Shown here piece by piece: positions 22,380-34,759 of a stretch of 64,000 nt of DNA. The translations under genes and the position numbers were made by a program. The stretch lies in NCBI RefSeq assembly GCF_040712315.1, contig NC_134017.1, positions 48,419,636 through 48,483,635 on the forward strand. Reading direction: 5' to 3'. Source of the stretch: Castanea sativa. Lineage: Eukaryota > Streptophyta > Magnoliopsida > Fagales > Fagaceae. Each line of letters opens with the position of its first letter. Within the stretch, counting starts at the first letter, position 1. The notes below the pieces were generated by a model, which had not been told where the DNA came from, made no database searches, and saw nothing but the letters and a program-made list of their open reading frames with translations.

Positions 22380-24579
22380 TTCTCCCACTTGGCCCACATG
22401 AAATTTAAATAACTCAATAAGTGCTTATCACTTTGCTATAGCCACGATATTATCCATGTCACTAGATGTGAAATGCTCCCACTCAAATAAGGAATCCAAT
22501 ACATGAATCATGGCGGTAATCCCCTCAATTATAATGGGTATTTCATTCCATGCATTACAATGTAATGTAAACCTTACATGAGTACTTTATGGGCCATTAA
22601 TTCTTTACAAATGGACTACCTATTAGCCATTCGGGTCCTTTTTTAAACATCCTCACGAATATATCATCCTTATACATCTCGATAGATATATCTAACTTAA
22701 TACATAAACTTTATGTGCACAAAATAAAATTCATATATTTTATTCTCCAAAAATAACCAAATATGTGTCCAAAACATAGAATAATTATAGAGAAATTAAA
22801 CACCAAATGAGCTAACAAGTTCCATATGTCCAAAAGACTTTTATATTGTTTTGCCGGCAAACCCTTAGTTATGAAATTAATATATATTAGCTCAATAATT
22901 TTAACACAATGGACACTTTCAATTTCTTAAAATTCTCTCTTAGATTGAGTTACTTTATGTCGATATGTTTATTTCAGCTTTCACATTCATTGTCCTTAGA
23001 GAAGAAAATTATAGCCGAGTTATCTTTGAAATCTTTAAAGGTCTCATCATAAAATCGACAACCTTAAGACCTATCCATAATGCCTGTCTTATAGCTTCAT
23101 CAAATCACTACTTCCAAGTAGTATGTCATTCATATTTAGGCGTAAAAACAATACATTTACTCCCATTGATCTTATGTTATATACACCAAATAACAATGTG
23201 ACTAGTAAAACCAAATGGCATAACAAAGTTGGTGAACCTTTATATACTATTAGTGGGATGCCTATATGCCTAACTTTTGCAAAGTATAACTTTTATCGAG
23301 AGTTAATCCTTAATGGATCTTGTAAATTAATATTAATAGCTTTCACAAAACCTTTAGCATTATAGGAATAAATTCCCAAGTTCTTACTATCACTCTCACT
23401 CTCATACTCAGTTTCTCATTTGACATATTTATTCAATGAGATGGGTGGTTCATCCACATGAGTACTAAAACAAAGATCCACAAACCCAAACAAAATAAAC
23501 TTTAATGCTATGAAATTTAAACTTAATTCTAAATTAACCAATGTAAATTTAGTAGTAAATTCGACCTTCTTATGGGCAGAGGTGCATCATGCATGATTTT
23601 ACTATAAAACTTTATTCATAAACTAGTAAATATAAACACTAAGAATCAAATTTTCCATACCTATGGGCCTAGGAAAAATCTCATCTTAATGCTATATTCA
23701 CCAGTTTATTCCAATTAAATCATAAAAATAATAACCTCCCTATGGGGCCAAGTCATTATCTTCATAAATTAATTGCCACTTAGATGCCTTTGTACCTAAT
23801 GAAGTCTTGTCAAATTTTTTTGATGTGATTATCATCATGGCTTAAGATGTTATGGCCACTCCTTAGTCATTTTGATATTCACCACTTCAAATAGCATCAT
23901 AAAGATCAACCAATCCTAATATTGATCATGTCAATTAAAATAAACCATAATATGATATTTAAAGATAAGTGTAAGAAACTGTAAATACACTAAAAATATC
24001 ATAAATTTTAACTATGTAATGATCAAATTTCCATATATAGTCACAAAATTTATAAAATCACTACATACTATATGTAAGTCAGACAAGATAAGTTCTTCTA
24101 AATAACAAAGAAGCATACTAAATTATATGCAAAGTTATCATGACAGATGTTCACTTTCATGAGAAGCTTAAATTTGAAAAACCAATCATAATCTCCACAG
24201 AAACATTCGGCCAATGCCAAATGCAAAAGGAATAATTTTCCATGGATAGTCGTCTATATCTGAAAACTATCCCATATTAAAGCCATCCACCCCAAATGAC
24301 GGTATATGCTATTTCAGTGATAAGTTTCAACACTATATGTTATGACCCATACATGAGTTACATGGCATAAAACTTAATATTATTCCATGCCTCTTCAAAC
24401 TGGGTTTGCTTACATTGGTTAAGGTCAGATTTTGATTGCATAGTTAATTTAGCTGAAATGTCCCAACACAAAAGAATATGCAATGCAAATACTGTCTTTA
24501 AGTTCATATGTGCATCGGAAATTTAGCCAAATCATAGAAAAACCTATGAATGAAAAATTACTAAACAACATAGCATGAA

Positions 24580-24597
24580 GGAGGCTTTGATACCAAA
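24580..24597 (-). other. Primer-binding site, tRNA-iMet type
   Basis: Minus strand TTTGGTATCAAAGCCTCC follows the 5' LTR directly. The core TGGTATCAxAGC is the common complement of plant initiator-Met tRNA in Copia elements (one mismatch). Confidence 0.85.
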
Positions 24598-25013
24598 TGT
24601 AAGATAAATTTAGGGTTTCGGATTGAATAAAATAAACATATTTCCAGCCATAGTTGTTTAACTCTTTGAAGAAAAAGAAGACTCACTATATGATAGTGTA
24701 TATAAAAGGGTCTTCTAGTCTATGACCTTTAACATACATATATCCTTTTGATGGAAACACAGGCTATATATATATACTAGACTAGGGACCCTTTTAGATA
24801 AAGATTTCCATAACTCTCCTTCCATCAAGAAGCTTAAAAGTTGTAACTTCATGGTGTTTATTACACCATTTGAGAGTAACTAAAGGATGTTACATCTAAC
24901 ATGTAACTTATACAAATAGGAAACTTAAGACATGAAATAATAAACATAAGACATGAGTTTCATCTTCAAATGTGGGCCACATAAAATTCTCTTTAAGGAG
25001 ATATAATCCTACA
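24598..25013 (-). repeat. 5' LTR of the Copia-type element
   Basis: 416 bp copy of 21948-22379, adjacent to the primer-binding site at 24580-24597. Confidence 0.9.
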
Positions 25014-25474
25014 ATGCTCTCATAATTTTTGTGTAAATATGCAAACTCATCAACATGCATATCTCACTGACAAGGAAAAAAAAAATAACAAATAAATAAA
25101 ATGAAATATATATATATATACACACACATATTCCCCTGGTCAATTTTGTTCTAGTGTCCGCATTCTATCTATCCACTATTACGGTATTACCACACGCACT
25201 TGCCTTAATTTGTATTTCATTTAATTTGTATATAACAACATAGCCGGCATATATTTTTTCATAGGAATGCATTTTTCTTTGTAAATGAATATTTCCTTTA
25301 AAAAAAAAAGGATGTGTTAGAAATAATGGTTAAATTATATCGAAATTAGATGGTAGAAAATATTGATTTAGCTTCATGCCAAAACCTGTCCTGAAAAACC
25401 CAATGTCCGTTTGATCATTTGCTCTTAACTATGCCAAAAAGTTACGCAATGAAAAAGATTGGTGAAAAAAAAGT

Positions 25475-25702
25475 CCTTTCAATGGAAAGGGGGTCCATGA
25501 AGGTTATAGTAGAATTGATGAGGAGGATCGAGAGGGAATGATCCAGAGCATATGCCAATCTATTTCCACGGAATATCCATATCTAATGTGCGGATCACAC
25601 AGAATAAAAGGCTGGCCGTGGAAGTTTTGGCAAAACGCAGAACTGAATGGTGGCAATGGATGTGTTAAGAGGGTAGAGAAGAATAACAGGCAATTCTCCT
25701 AA
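25475..25702 (+). pseudogene. Unidentified exon-like conserved fragment, copy B
   Basis: A 76-codon open frame contains GKGVHEGYSRIDEEDREGM, IQSICQSISTEYPYLMCGSH, RIKGWPWKFWQNAELNGG and CVKRVEKNNR and ends at TAA 25700-25702. The same protein wording is kept in C (34760-34960) and D (44000-44180), with several silent or conservative differences, which suggests descent from a real exon. I do not recognise the family. No start codon, splice sites or continuation were identified, and the frame upstream has a TGA. Confidence 0.45.
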
Positions 25703-25849
25703 GGCAGTAATGTTGTGTGCATTTGCATGCATGAGTGCCAATTCCTGCCAAAGGAGAATTGCCCTGCCATTCTACTACTACTACATTTGTTCCATTTCGC
25801 TACTTAATTTCCCATGCACCAGCACTACGTTCTTTCTTGATTTGTATGG

Positions 25850-25853
<4 letters not shown>

Positions 25854-25884
<31 letters not shown>
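25854..25884. repeat. (CT)n microsatellite
   Basis: About 15 CT units after GGTAATCT. The same position is CT in A and D but GT in C (35148-35195). Confidence 0.95.
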
Positions 25885-26048
25885 AAGAATGAATATGGCA
25901 ATGCCCATTTTATTTTATATATTTACTTTTTGCTTTGTGTTGAAAATGATCCCTTCATTGTTCATTCTTAGTCAAAGAAGGTGTAGAAGTAGTGATAAGC
26001 TACTTGGAGAAAGTCCACTCGAGCTCCATACAAAAGACAACTGTTTGA

Positions 26049-26189
26049 CCACTGCGCACCCTCGGTGCGGTGGTTACTCCACAAATATAAATATTTGTGG
26101 GATGTGAGAGGGGGCAAGGGGCGGGGTTTGAGTCTCTAAGAGGAAGCTTCACACACATATATACTTAGATTAGACTAGAGAAGAAATTT

Positions 26190-26240
<51 letters not shown>
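26049..26240 (+). mobile_element. tRNA-derived SINE (GGTGCGGTGGTTACTCC family) with (TA)n tail
   Basis: Absent from the C counterpart (35355-35365) and D. Left flank CTGTTTGA (26041-26048) and right flank CTGTTTTGA (26241-26249) are the likely TSD. Box A-like GTGCGGTGGTTACTCC and box B-like GGGTTTGAGTC mark a Pol III-type promoter. Relatives lie at 40584-40738, 41040-41195 and, reversed, 44701-44892. Confidence 0.75.
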
Positions 26241-27239
26241 CTGTTTTGATTAAATATTTCATAATGGCAAAAGTATTCTGTATTTCTGTTACTCCATCCA
26301 TAATAGAAGTACTAGGAGTTGGAGGTCGCTTTATGCAAGGTTCTTTCAAGCTTAAGGCTATTATTAATTATTCAATATGGAGGGAATTGTCCTAGGTTTT
26401 TCAACCTCAAATTTGCCAACATCTCCGTATTAGGAAATGCCACAAATGCTACTAAATAGATATCATTTTCAAAACTTGTTAAAAAGTTAACATGTGATCA
26501 GAGTAGCTTTACTTCTATATAAATTTACTACCAATATCACTTATGCACTAAGCACAATATATCACTTTGAAAATTGTAAAATTCTATCTCATTAGATTTA
26601 TTGTTCTTGCTAATAAGTACCCTAAATACACTTGTTAAAGTGTATTTAATATTTCATTAGATATTATTTTTATACATTTTTCAAAATAAAATAAAATAAA
26701 CTTGGGTAGAAATATTAGAAAATGATATACAATCACAATGCTTATGGTTATAAATCAATGAATTATTGATAAGTTTATTTTAATATTTTTTTTAAAAATA
26801 ATTATACATTATAAGACTTATGCATTCCTACTTGATCTAGACAATTCTAGACCCGCCAATAAGCTTCCCATGTTCTCAACCCTCTCTGTTTTTATTTTAC
26901 CATAACAACCTGCAACGTTTTGATATATTTTTGAGTGGTTTCAATGATGTTATAAATTTTATTAAATATGTTTTATATTACAAAAGTAATTTAGATCTTT
27001 ATTTATAATATTTTTCAAAAGAACAAATCACATATTTATTGTCAAACCAGTTTGTGGATTTTATTGCATAAATTTTGTAATAGCTTTAAAATTTTCTTAA
27101 ATCTTTATCATCAGCAACTATTTTGGTACTTACTTGAATACAAATTGACAACATGAGTTTAGAATTTTTCTAAAAGTTCAAAATACCTCCAAGATTTTAA
27201 AAGTAAAGAAAATTTCAGTGGCAACAAGCATAAAAAAAA

Positions 27240-27657
27240 TTAAAAATTAAAAAAAAAAAACACTCCATTGTACATCCCCATTTTAGATATAGTTTTCATT
27301 TTTTGTGTTATAAGATGAAAGATTCTAAAATATTGATGAAATTGAAGAAGAAAAAATTGACGCGGAAAGTCAATTGAGATAAGCAAGGATGAAAGGAAAG
27401 CAATTGCGTGAAATCCAACTCCTGAGAGATTGTGTGAATCTAATCTATACAAGGGTGATATTTATATATAAGGAGAATAAAAATTTAAAAACCATTTTTA
27501 AATGAATCCTCTAATTGTTACAGTAGAGCAATAACTAACAACTAATAGACCGACCAATTTAGCTAATTTAACAACTCTGATAACAATATGTAACTCTGCA
27601 ACAATGTTATTTAATACACACTTGTTTCATTGAACAATTGACAATAACTTCATAAAA

Positions 27658-27710
<53 letters not shown>

Positions 27711-27715
27711 GTAGA
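27240..27715. other. Segment B end and (ATT)n tract
   Basis: No gene. 27658-27709 is (ATT)17-type repeat at the junction to segment X1. Confidence 0.7.
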
Positions 27716-29251
27716 CAAGGCTTGCATACTCTGGTATTTAATTAGACAAATGTAGACCCACCAATAGGCTTTCCACATTCTCAACCCTATCTATATTTAT
27801 TTTACCATAAAAACCAGTGATGTCATATATTTTTGAGTGGTGTTAGTGGTATTATAAATTTTATTATATATGTTTTGTATTATAAAATTAATGTGTTACC
27901 AATAAACAAAAAGTAATTTAGACATTTATTTATAATATTGTTCAAATAAACAAATCATATATTCATTGTTAAACTAGTTTGTTGATTTTATTTACATAAA
28001 TTTTGTAATAACTTTAACATTTTCTTAAATCTTTATTATCTGCAACCATCTTGATACTTACTTGAATACGAATTGTCTAGAAATTTTTCAAAATTTCAAA
28101 ATACTGCCAAGATTTTAAAAATATGTAAAGAAAATTTCAGTGCCAACAAGCATAAACAAAATAATCTCCATTTGTACATCAACCTTTTAGATTCAATTCC
28201 CATTTTCTATGTGTTATAAGATCAAAGATTCTCAAATATTGATGAAATTGAAGAAGAAACAAATTGACGAGGAAACTCAATTGAGATAAGCAATTGAGTG
28301 AATTAATCCAACTCAAGAGATATTGTATTACTTCAATGAATCTAATTTATACAATTAACGGTGACATTTATATCTATAAGAAGAATAAAAATTGTTTTAA
28401 TTTTTTTATGAGGGGAAAAAACTGTTTTTAATTGAATCCACTGATTGTTAGAGTAAAGCTGTAACTAAAAGCTAACAAACTGACCAATTTAACGACTCTG
28501 ATAACAATATGTAATTCTGCTACAATGGTATTTAATGCACCCTTGTTTCATTTCATTGAAAAATTGACAATAACTTAAGAGCTTTATTATTATTATATTA
28601 TAGAATTTCAATCTATGATGTCTACTTTATGATTATTATTCTTTATCCTCATATTAAGACACCAATTAGTTTTTAGTATAGGTAAAAAAATAACTTTTTT
28701 AATGAAGCAAATGTGACAACAAAAATATAAACTATAGCTTATTTATAATAAAAGAATTATGGACCGATCAAATCATTATTGCTTGATAAGAATAACTATT
28801 TGCTTCACATCATTGACAATTTTAGTTGGGAAATATAGGTTTCTTTTTTAAAATAAAAATTTGAGGTATTTTATGCCTTTTAGAAAATGAAAACGTTTTT
28901 AGAAAAGTATAATGATGACTATGAAGCTAAGGGCTTGAGATTTTGAAAGACAAAGTGAATTTCCAACAAACGGATATATAAACCATTTTATAAAACATAA
29001 GTAATTCAACTTGCTTGAGAAGTATGAATACAAACTTTAAATAGGGACTTTTCTCTCTTAAAGATTTTCTTAAACATATTTTCAAACATATATGAAATAA
29101 GAATGAGTACAAACATTACAAATTTTGTTTTTCAACCTCAAATAAGTCTCCACCGTCATAAAATTTCCTTCCAAATAAATATCGGATTCATTCAAATATT
29201 ATATTGAACATATGTCTAAACATACATAACATAACAAGATTGTTAATGCAA

Positions 29252-29413
29252 GTGGGTTTCAGTTAGCTCAACTAGTAAAGTCTCTGATGGTTGAATAAGA
29301 GATCTGAGGTACAATCCCCGCCTACACAAAAAACTAATTGGTGTATTGGTCTGATGATAAAGAGTTATCATCAGGAGCGGACGTCATAGGTTGAAACTTT
29401 CTATAAAAAAAAA
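29252..29413 (+). mobile_element. tRNA-derived SINE (GTTAGCTCAACT family)
   Basis: A perfect 13-bp TSD, ATTGTTAATGCAA, is at 29239-29251 and 29414-29426. Box A-like AGTTAGCTCAACTAGTAAAG lies near the 5' end and box B-like GAGGTACAATCC about 50 bp later; the 3' end is a short poly(A). 162 bp. The duplicate at 61881-62041 is the same insertion. Confidence 0.88.
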
Positions 29414-29462
29414 ATTGTTAATGCAAAAATTATAAAAATCTTTTCAGTGATAAAAAACATTG

Positions 29463-29466
<4 letters not shown>

Positions 29467-29521
<55 letters not shown>
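29467..29521. repeat. (AT)n microsatellite
   Basis: About 27 TA units. In X2 the same site is (CT)n followed by (AT)n (62095-62166). Confidence 0.95.
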
Positions 29522-29524
<3 letters not shown>

Positions 29525-30947
29525 ACAATAGTGAATACAAACATAACAAATTTTGTTTTTAATCTCTACTTCCTCTTGTAAAGAGAGAAAGATTCCTAAG
29601 ATTAGTTCAAAATCGTATCCAAGGCATAACCCTACAATTCAAGCAAAGCGGTATAGCACAAGAAAGTATAGTGTCAGATGCAAGGAAGATACAATCTTCA
29701 TTTAAATTTTTAATGACTGGCATCTGATTTTAGGACCACTCCAATGACTAGGAAGTTTCGTTTTCTATTTTCCTTTCTTTGTGGATTTGCATTGTATATA
29801 AGGGAGCAGATACCTTAATTGTATTGTACTCTAATTTCACATCATAATAAATAAAACTCTTAACATATTTTTTGAGATGGATTGTATACGAAATTTGACC
29901 AACGATTGATTTTTTGCAATTTCTTAAAAATCAGCGATTGTTTTCTAGATTTTATACCAGAATGATAACATCTCTTAGTATCATATGTGTTGTTTTTATC
30001 TAAAATAAGAGCTACATAGTGTGGAATGGGTTTCCATATTGACAGGTGCTTGATAGCAATTAAGATCAAACAAATCCCCAAAAACTCAATTATCCAATTT
30101 TGGGAAAAAAAATAAATAAATATGAAAAAATTGAGAATATAGCCATTAATTAAGACCTCAGTGAACAACTTTAGGCTAAGAAGTGAAAACCCACTATAGA
30201 AATGCAATGAAAGTCGCACTCAAACATATAGACAGCAAAAACAAAAAATTGAAAGAGAAACCAAGAAGGGTTGAGAGTAAAAGGGCTCAAAACCTAGAAC
30301 TAAGATCCCAAAATTTTTACTACAAGCTCACATCCCCATAAGTTATCTTGGTTAGAATTTGGACATGACTCCATGACTGAATCTCAGTTTATTATTATTT
30401 TAGTAGCCACATAAGCTTTATGTTGACAACTGTGCACATTTTATGCCATGTAAGTATTTTCCTTTAATGAGTTAATGGTATGGACCAAATTAACTATAAT
30501 TTAAAAATAATAAGGACCAAATTCACTGCTATGAAATTTATGACCAAATTGAATGTGACCCTAAAATGTAGGAACTAAAATATTATTTTTGCTTTTTTCT
30601 GGCTTTTTTTTAGGTCTCCACCATTATAAAACTTATTTCAAAATAAAAAAAAATATGATTCATTCAAAAATTATATTGAACATATGTTTAAACGTTCATA
30701 ACATAACAAGAATATGAACATAAAAATAATTAAGAAAATTTTTCTTGTTTAAAAATAAGCAAAATCTAACCTTTTCTTTTGATATGGACTTTTGGTCCTT
30801 TAATTGAAAATAAACTCTCAAACAAATCTCTAATTCATACACTTAGGTCCACTAATTACATACTAAGCTTCCTTGTAACATGTAATTGGAGTAGGTTCCA
30901 CGACCATATCTATTGATCTTCAGATTCTTGTTGCATAAGTAAATTAA

Positions 30948-31147
30948 GTATGTATTTGGATACCAATGAAAAATTAAAATTATTTTACCATTCAGCTTAT
31001 TTTTTCAACTATTTATGGGCCTCACTGCACTTTTGGTACTAGTCATGGGCCCCATTGTACTATTTCAACTAAATTTTACCTTTATCTATTGTACTTTCAG
31101 TAATAAGTTTTCAGTTTTAGCAAAATAAGCGGTATTCAAACAGACTC
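30948..31147. mobile_element. PIF/Harbinger-type MITE, short
   Basis: Flanked by TAA (30945-30947 and 31148-31150). Ends GTATGTATTTGGATACC and, on the other strand, GAGTCTGTTTGAATACC. 200 bp, no ORF. The duplicate in X2 is 63611-63811. Confidence 0.75.
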
Positions 31148-31370
31148 TAAGTGTTTTTATTAAGAAATTTTGTATGATTAAATATAGAGGCTATGCAATT
31201 TTTCTTTCAAACTACTATAAAAGACCTATTACTAGATTTTTCCTAAATTTTTTATCCACTACAATAGCTTTCATTCTTTTTAGTTATTACCACTAGCTTG
31301 TAAGCCTATACATAATAATATATACATTTAAAATTTATAATTATAAACATAAATTTTCTTTAATAAAAAA

Positions 31371-32084
31371 AATTGATAGTTCAATTCCTATATAAGTTAA
31401 ATACTATCAATGATTATTCTTATATTTTCTAAACTCTTAAAAAAAACTTTGTAAGAAACTTTTAATATATTTTTAACAAACTCCTTGATTATTACGATGA
31501 GAAGTTAAAACCTTCACCAAAATTTAAAAATTGCTAAAATTCTTATATTTAAAAAATCAGTAAACCCATGGATTTTAGAGCTCTTTAGAGCTCAATTGAA
31601 ATCCAATTGGATTTTTTCTAAGTTTCAACTTTAAATAAACTAGCATGTAGCCCATGGATACATTTAAAATTAAATACAATTTTTATTATAAAAATCTAAA
31701 TAAGGGTAAATTAAATACAATTTTGCATTTTTGGAGGAAAGAAACATAAAGTGAAGTAAAATCACATATTTAGCCATGTTTTTATTAGAGATGGGTTAAG
31801 AAAATCTAACTAAACCAACCTCAAGTGGGTAAAGTGTCAAATTTCAAACCACAAATAGGTAATTTAAATTTCAGCTAAACTATAGGTAGGTAAGTTGTAA
31901 TTTGCCCTATAAATAATTAATAAAATTATTTTTTAAAAGAATAATATGTAACACATGCATACGTATGAATAAATTTAAAATTAAACACAATTTTTATCAT
32001 AAAATATAAATAATTAGTCAAATTATTTTATAAATAAAGTAAACGAAATTAGTCACATATTAGGTTTTTTACCTAAACTTAATA
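31371..32084. other. AT-rich spacer
   Basis: No gene. It contains two repeats of a ~60-bp AT-rich motif (ATGGATACATTTAAAATTAAA near 31658; similar near 31975) also seen near 34270 and 46500. Confidence 0.55.
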
Positions 32085-32548
32085 TGTTAGGAGTGTGGTG
32101 TGTGTGTGGTGCTGATGATGGGTGCGTGCGGTGCTGCATTTGTGTGGTGCTGACGAGTAGCATTTGGAATTAAGGAGTTTGGCAGTTGAGTTCGAGGATA
32201 GGCAAGCCTCCTAGAATAGAGAGAAAATAGGAAAGGAGAGATAGAGAGAATTGAGAGAATTGAGAGGGAAATTCTTGTAAGAATATCAATCATGTTCCCA
32301 TTCTACAATCACCCTTGCAGTTTAATACCCTGGATAGCACATCAGTCCAGTAACCAACTTCCTAATTGTCCTCCCAAGTCAGCTGTATAACTACTTGCCA
32401 ACTAAGCCATCCAACTCATCCTAACTAACTAACTCCATTAACTAACTCTAATACAATACAATGCTAATGTAGGTACATCTGCAATGCAAGTATATGTATA
32501 CTAAAGTATAAGTACACAATGCCAGCTAGGCAATCACAACACCATCTA
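32085..32548 (-). repeat. LTR-like sequence, class uncertain
   Basis: On the minus strand it has GTTAGTTAATGGAGTTAGTTAG, a C/T-rich CTCTCTATCTCTCC leader-like part and AGAATGGGAACATGATTG. This style recalls the R/U5 part of plant Gypsy LTRs. At 32085-32160 it carries an inverted copy of the CAGCACCACACGCA motif of the adjacent tandem array. No partner LTR, primer site or TSD was found. Confidence 0.3.
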
Positions 32549-34093
32549 TGGCACAGTTACATTGTACACCTTAGCAACACTGACACAGCCCACCTTATCA
32601 GCTACACACGCATGCCCCATCAGTAACACACGCACCCTTCATCAGCAACACCTCATCATCACCACACACATGCAGCACCTCACGCATGCCTCATCAGCAC
32701 CACACGCACCACACGCACCCATCATCAGCACCATACGCATGCAGCACCACACACACACATACCACACTCATAACATAATACTATTTATGATAATTTTTTT
32801 CTAATTTTTAATTAGATAAAATGTGTGGTGATATTTGTTGTGTGGTAATTTTTATTGAGTATATGTGTTTTTTATTTTTTTTTATTTTATGGTTCATTAA
32901 TATTAGTTTCTTAGTATTTTGTACTCATTGACTCACTTGACACAATTACATTGTACACCTTAGCAACACTGACACAGCCCACCTCATCAGCTACACACGC
33001 ATGCCCCACTAGTAACACACGCACCCTTCATCAGCAACACCTCATCATCACCACACACATGCAGCACCCCACGCATGCCTCATCAACACCACACGCACCC
33101 ATCATCAGCACCATACGCATGCAGCACCACACACACACACACCACACTCGTAACATAATACTATTTATGATAATTTTTTTCTAATTTTTAATTAGATAAA
33201 ATGTGTGGTGATATTTGTTGTGTGGTAATTTTTATTGAGTATATGTGTTTTTTTTTTTTTTTTTTTTTTTTTAATTTTATGGTTCATTAATATTAGTTTC
33301 TTAGTATTTTGTACTCATTGACTCACTTGACACAATTATATTGTACACCTTAGCAACACTGACACAGCCCACCTCATCAGCTACACACGCATGCCCCACT
33401 AGTAACACACGCACCCTTCATCAGCAACACCTCATCATCACCACACACATGCAGCACCCCACGCATGCCTCATCAACACCACACGCACCCATCATCAGCA
33501 CCATACGCATGCAGCACCACACACACACACACCACACTCGTAACATAATACTATTTATGATAATTTTTTTCTAATTTTTAATTAGATAAAATGTGTGGTG
33601 ATATTTGTTGTGTGGTAATTTTTATTGAGTATATGTGTTTTTTATTTTTTTTTATTTTATGGTTCATTAATATTAGTTTCTTAGTATTTTGTACTCATTG
33701 ACTCACTTGACACAATTACATTGTACACCTTAGCAACACTGACACAGCCCACCTCATCAGCTACACAAGCATGCCCCACCAGTAACACACGCACCCTTCA
33801 TCAGCAACACCTCATCATCACCACACACATGCAGCACCCCACGCATGCCTCATCAACACCACACGCACCCATCATCAGCACCATACGCATGCAGCACCAC
33901 ACACACACACACCACACTCGTAACATAATACTATTTATGATAATTTTTTTCTAATTTTTAATTAGATAAAATGTGTGGTGATATTTGTTGTGTGGTAATT
34001 TTTATTGAGTATATATGTTTTTTTTTTTTAAATTTTATGGTTCATTAATATTAGTTTCTTAGTATTTTGTACTCATTGACTCACTTGACACAA
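32549..34093 (+). repeat. Tandem repeat, four copies of a ~380-390-bp unit
   Basis: Unit starts (at TTGTACACCTTAGCAACACTG) lie at 32562, 32951, 33341 and 33721, so spacings are 389, 390 and 380 bp. Each unit has a CA-rich half (CAGCACCACACGCA motifs) and an AT-rich half with ATGTGTGGTGATATTTGTTG and a poly-T run whose length differs between copies. Each holds a 77-80-codon frame, but this follows from near identity of the units and is not evidence of a gene. The array ends at 34093 with CACTTGACACA. Confidence 0.95.
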
Positions 34094-34315
34094 AAATTAA
34101 AAAACTTAAGTGAACACATGGTACCAACGTAAGTGGATAATTATTGTGTGGTCACCATGTAAATTTAGACACTCAACACAAAATTAGATTATAATTTAAA
34201 ATTCTAATTGAACTTTTTCTAACTTTTACCTATCAATATATATTAGCTTGTATATTGTAACTCTATGTATATGTATGGATACACTTAAAAATATACAAAA
34301 AGATGCATAGTATAA

Positions 34316-34359
<44 letters not shown>

Positions 34360-34369
34360 TTTTAACATA
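34094..34369. other. AT-rich spacer with (AT)n
   Basis: No gene. (AT)n at 34319-34356. Confidence 0.6.
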
Positions 34370-34759
34370 TTCTCACTAACCAGGAAAAAAAAAACAAAAA
34401 ACAAATAAATAAATAAATAAAATATACATATTCCCGTGGTCAATTTTGTTCTAGTGTCTGCATTCTACGTATTTCCACACACACTTGCCTTAATTTGTAT
34501 TTCATTTAATATGAATATGACAACATAGCCGGCATATATTTCTTCATAGGAATGCATTTTTCTTTTTAAATGAATATTTCCTTTAAAACAAAAAGGATGT
34601 GTTAGGAATAATAGTTAGATTATATCGAAATTACATGGAAGAAAATATGGATTTAGCTTCATGCCAAAACCTGTCCTGAAAAACCCAAGGTCTGTTTGAC
34701 AATTTGCTCTTAACCAGGTCTAAAAGTTACGGAATGAAAAAGATTGGTGAAAGAAAAGT

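Larger units (their letters stand above)
21948..25013 (-). mobile_element. Non-autonomous Copia-type LTR retrotransposon without coding region
   Basis: Two direct LTRs (21948-22379 and 24598-25013) have TG...CA ends and bracket about 2.2 kb. On the minus strand the sequence after the 5' LTR is TTTGGTATCAAAGCCTCC, an initiator-Met tRNA primer site, and before the 3' LTR lies GCCAAGTGGGAGAA, a polypurine tract. This fixes the orientation. Flanks ATGTT (21943-21947) and ATGCT (25014-25018) are a 5-bp TSD with one change; the empty site is in D. No protease, integrase or reverse transcriptase motif could be read in the internal part on either strand. Confidence 0.9.
21690..27715. repeat. Repeated genomic segment, copy B
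   Basis: Homologous to D (from 43285) and to C (from 34370). After subtraction of the Copia element (21948-25013), the flanks join exactly as in D near 43555-43575 (CAATGGCATGTTCTCATAAT). It continues through the exon-like fragment (25475-25702), the CT tract (25854-25884) and the GATGAAATTGAAGAAG block near 27338, and ends at an (ATT)n tract. Confidence 0.8.
27716..31370. repeat. Segmental duplicate X1 (partner 60299-64000)
   Basis: Collinear with X2 from CAAGGCTTGCATACTC to CATTTAAAATTTATAATTAT near 31350. By eye more than nine in ten bases agree, and both copies contain the same SINE (29252) and the same MITE (30948). This shows that those insertions predate the duplication. Parts of X1 are also related to A (2905-3640, 7717-8000) and C (36400-37800), more distantly. 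Confidence 0.9.

Noticed and set aside
22965..23365. 78- and 80-codon plus-strand frames inside the Copia-type element
   Set aside because: They lie on the strand opposite to the element, lack motifs and overlap each other.
29260..29320. tRNA gene at the SINE 5' end
   Set aside because: Box A/B-like sequences are present, but the region does not fold into a complete cloverleaf with an acceptor stem, and it is flanked by a 13-bp TSD and poly(A), so it is a SINE.
32562..33954. Four nearly identical 77-80-codon frames beginning MYTLATLTQ
   Set aside because: They arise from a tandem repeat of noncoding CA- and AT-rich DNA. Near identity of the units keeps the frame open; there is no domain, promoter or splice structure.
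32549..34093. CRISPR-like array
   Set aside because: Units are ~390 bp and directly adjacent without unique spacers, and the window is a plant genome.
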